Source: Betaproteobacteria bacterium (GTDB taxonomy: Bacteria; Pseudomonadota; Gammaproteobacteria; Burkholderiales; Usitatibacteraceae). From it: a stretch of 64,000 nt of DNA. The stretch spans positions 1,054,001 to 1,118,000 of the forward strand of contig JADKJU010000002.1 of assembly GCA_016720855.1 (NCBI GenBank). Reading direction: 5' to 3'. Shown here in pieces: positions 62,100-64,000 of the stretch (position 1 is the first letter of the stretch; each line of letters opens with the position of its first letter). Both the position numbers and the translations under genes were made by a program. The notes below the pieces were generated by a model. That model had not been told where the DNA came from. It worked only from the letters and a program-made list of their open reading frames with translations, and did no database searches.

Positions 62100-63085
62100 C
62101 GGCCGATGATACCCGGCCGGTCCGGGGCTCGACGGGGTGCCGGGTGCGCGAGCGCCTGCCCCCACGCCACCGCGCGAGACACGCCGTCGCGCAATGCGAT
62201 CTTGGGCGCGAAGTCCAGCAGGGCGCGCGCTTTTTCGAGATTGGCCACGTAGCGGATGACCTCGCCGGCCTGCGGCTGCGCAAGGACGATTCTCGGTTGC
62301 TTTCCTAGGCAGTCGCCGACCCAGGCGGCCAGTTGCAGCAACGAATGACCCTCCCCGGACGCAAGATTGATCGTCTGGTTCCGGACGCGCCCGTCACCCA
62401 GGCGCTCGATCCCGCTTACGATTCCGTCTATGCAGTCGTCCACATGGGTGAAATCGAGCACCTTCCCGGCTCCGAAAACGGTGATCGATTGGTCGTCGGC
62501 GATCCTGCGGATGAACAGCGGAACGACCCGCTCCATCCGGTCGAGGTCGTTGTCGAAGCGCCCGTACACGTTGCTTAGCCGGAAAACGAGATATGGGAGA
62601 CCGTAGCAGCGCGAATAGGCGTAGACCATCGACTCGACGGCAATCTTGCCGGCTGCATAGGCGCTTGCGGCGCCGCTGAAGTCGGCATCGCTTTCACGCG
62701 CGCTGGAGCAGTGCAGGTCGCCGTACACCTCGCGGCTGCTTGCGAAGACGATGGGAACGGAAAGGCGGCGGCAGTACTCGAGGACGAGGTGCGCCATCGA
62801 CACGTTGGCGAGCGCCCGGCGCGGGTCCTGCACCAGTTCATGCACCTTCGCGTGAGCCGCCAGATGCACGACGATGTCCGGTCGCTCTTGCCCGAAGCCG
62901 GCGAAGTCCGCCGCCGGATCCATGCCGCCGACCGGCTTTTCCAAGTCGCGAAGCTCGCACCGGAACGCGTTCGTCCAGCCGTTTGCACGGCAATCGACGC
63001 CGGTCACCTCGTGGCCCCTTTCAACGCATCGCAGCGCCAGGTTGGTTCCGATCTGCCCGCTCGAGCCGGTGACAAGTATCCGCAT
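62096..63085 (-). CDS. NAD-dependent epimerase/dehydratase (extended SDR)
   Basis: 329 aa. The nucleotide-binding motif is MRILVTGSSGQIGTNLAL, VDCRANG is the second strand, and HLAAHAKVHELVQDPRRALAN is typical. The catalytic set is SSREVYGD and YAAGK (Y-x3-K). Members interconvert nucleotide sugars. ATG 63085 follows GAAGG and gives the exact family N-terminus; the long in-frame extension upstream is antisense of the glycosyltransferase. The next gene upstream is a glycosyltransferase, suggesting surface polysaccharide synthesis. Confidence 0.92.
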   Translation of the reverse strand: MRILVTGSSGQIGTNLALRCVERGHEVTGVDCRANGWTNAFRCELRDLEKPVGGMDPAADFAGFGQERPDIVVHLAAHAKVHELVQDPRRALANVSMAHLVLEYCRRLSVPIVFASSREVYGDLHCSSARESDADFSGAASAYAAGKIAVESMVYAYSRCYGLPYLVFRLSNVYGRFDNDLDRMERVVPLFIRRIADDQSITVFGAGKVLDFTHVDDCIDGIVSGIERLGDGRVRNQTINLASGEGHSLLQLAAWVGDCLGKQPRIVLAQPQAGEVIRYVANLEKARALLDFAPKIALRDGVSRAVAWGQALAHPAPRRAPDRPGIIGR

Positions 63086-63090
63086 CGCCT

Positions 63091-63936
63091 TCACTTTTCC
63101 GTCACGTCGTAGCCGGCATAGTAACGGCCCAGGAAAACGAGCTTCGCCGAGCGAAGCAGCGGCTGGATCTCGCCCGTGGCGAGAAACCGCTCCGCCGTCG
63201 CCACTTCGGATCCGGAATAGACGTCCCGGTTGTTCAGCATGATCTGCGCATGGAGCCGCTCGTACTGGTCGAGTATCCGCCAGAGGTGGGATTGACGGTG
63301 CCGGCGGTGCTTGAGAAACGGTTTCGCCACGTGCCTGCCGCCGTAGCCCCGGGCGGCCGCGGCGAGCCAGAAGTCCCAGTCGTCGAAGCCGCTCACGTTG
63401 GCGCGGTATCCCCCCAGGTCGGCCCACATCGCCTTCCGGAACAGGGCGCAGTACGCGAACTGATTGAAATACTTGAGATGCTGCAGGTCATAGCTCCCAG
63501 CGGCCCACACGCGCTCGATGTCCCCGAAATCCTGCCGATCCGGGTACACCAGGGCAATGTCGGGCTCCGCATCGAGGATCGCCGCGCATTCCTCCAGCAT
63601 CGTCGGGGCGATCAGGTCGTCTGCATCGAGCGGGAGGATGTACCGCCCGAGCGCAGCGCCGATCCCGCGATTGCGCGCGGCCGCCACCCCGGCGTTCGCC
63701 TGGCAAACGAGCCGCAGGCGGCGCTCCGCGCTTGCGTCCACCAGGCGCCGGATCACTTCCCGCGTATCGTCGCTGCTGCCGTCGTCCACGAACACGATCT
63801 CGAAGTCGCGAAGCGTCTGCGCGAGGACGCTCTGTACGGTCTGCGCGAGGAATGCGGACGAATTGAAGCAGGGAATGACCACGCTCACCGACACCGCCGG
63901 GGCGTCCGGGGGGGAGGAGGGCGCGGGCCTGCTCAT
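63091..63936 (-). CDS. Family 2 glycosyltransferase
   Basis: 281 aa. GT-A fold motifs are SVVIPCFNSSAFLAQTVQSV, IVFVDDGSSDDT, NAGVAAARNRGI and the DxD equivalent LPLDADDLI. GFDDWDFWLAAAARGY is the acceptor-side motif of many inverting GT2 enzymes. It is soluble, probably acting at the cytoplasmic membrane face, transferring sugar from a nucleotide donor to a glycan. It lies five bases upstream of the epimerase gene, so both likely belong to a polysaccharide locus extending beyond the window. Confidence 0.92.
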   Translation of the reverse strand: MSRPAPSSPPDAPAVSVSVVIPCFNSSAFLAQTVQSVLAQTLRDFEIVFVDDGSSDDTREVIRRLVDASAERRLRLVCQANAGVAAARNRGIGAALGRYILPLDADDLIAPTMLEECAAILDAEPDIALVYPDRQDFGDIERVWAAGSYDLQHLKYFNQFAYCALFRKAMWADLGGYRANVSGFDDWDFWLAAAARGYGGRHVAKPFLKHRRHRQSHLWRILDQYERLHAQIMLNNRDVYSGSEVATAERFLATGEIQPLLRSAKLVFLGRYYAGYDVTEK

Positions 63937-64000
63937 GATGTCCGGGCGGCCGAGCGCATGTCACATGCCCCGTGTGTAGAGGAGATTGCATTTTGCGCAG

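Overview
The window is 64 kb of GC-rich Gram-negative DNA. Betaproteobacterial gene types and order suggest a Betaproteobacterium: sucC-sucD, a Bug/TctC-type binding protein, a CHASE2-kinase, a NAD-linked formate dehydrogenase, and many secreted or lipoprotein genes with classical signal peptides. I name no species. I saw no rRNA, tRNA or CRISPR array.

Layout. 1-5.7 kb: a histone H1-like protein, a Gly-rich secreted protein, several lipoproteins, an acetyltransferase, an Omp85-like barrel and a secreted VOC protein. 5.7-10.8 kb (minus): an aspartate/C4-dicarboxylate operon in the order aspA, Dcu carrier, DAACS symporter, solute-binding protein. 11-19.5 kb: ornithine-cyclodeaminase family protein, CHASE2 Ser/Thr kinase plus DUF2889, sucCD, a double cyclic-nucleotide-binding protein and a class II glutamine amidotransferase. 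19.7-46.8 kb: a tandemly amplified secreted-protein locus (below). 46.8-51.6 kb: a scrap-yard of transposase and porin fragments, a CPBP protease, VapBC and Xre/RES toxin-antitoxin pairs and an ORF6N gene. 51.7-64 kb: a two-gene formate dehydrogenase, a Bug binding protein with tartrate/malate-type dehydrogenase, an internally duplicated unknown protein, an SPFH/small membrane/ribbon-helix-helix trio, an MFS transporter, an epimerase and a glycosyltransferase.

The most unusual region is 19.7-46.8 kb. A three-gene module occurs four times in the same order and strand: (1) an Ig-like surface protein, full length (1882 aa, with five N-terminal Ig domains and an SBBP propeller) only in unit 1 and present as 5'-truncated, headless cassettes in units 2-4; (2) a small secreted transthyretin/carboxypeptidase-regulatory-like protein; (3) a large (about 810-857 aa) secreted protein of no obvious name. 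In all four copies of protein 3 I can line up a set of putative zinc ligands typical of the zinc-dependent phospholipase C / S1-P1 nuclease superfamily. These are an aromatic residue at the predicted mature N-terminus followed by His at mature position 6, Asp twelve residues before His in an HFxDP motif, and H-x3-D-x5-H. This assignment is an inference.

Three different insertion sequences sit inside the cluster, each with terminal inverted repeats and an exact target duplication: an IS3-family element (GAC), an IS3-family/IS407-like element (CTTC) and an IS21-like element (AGCGG). Removing each in silico restores the ancestral reading across the junction. Together with single-base frameshifts this leaves unit 3 as the only unit with an intact enzyme gene and unit 1 as the only one with an intact giant surface gene. 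The cluster therefore looks like an amplified, recombining and partly decaying surface/secretion system.
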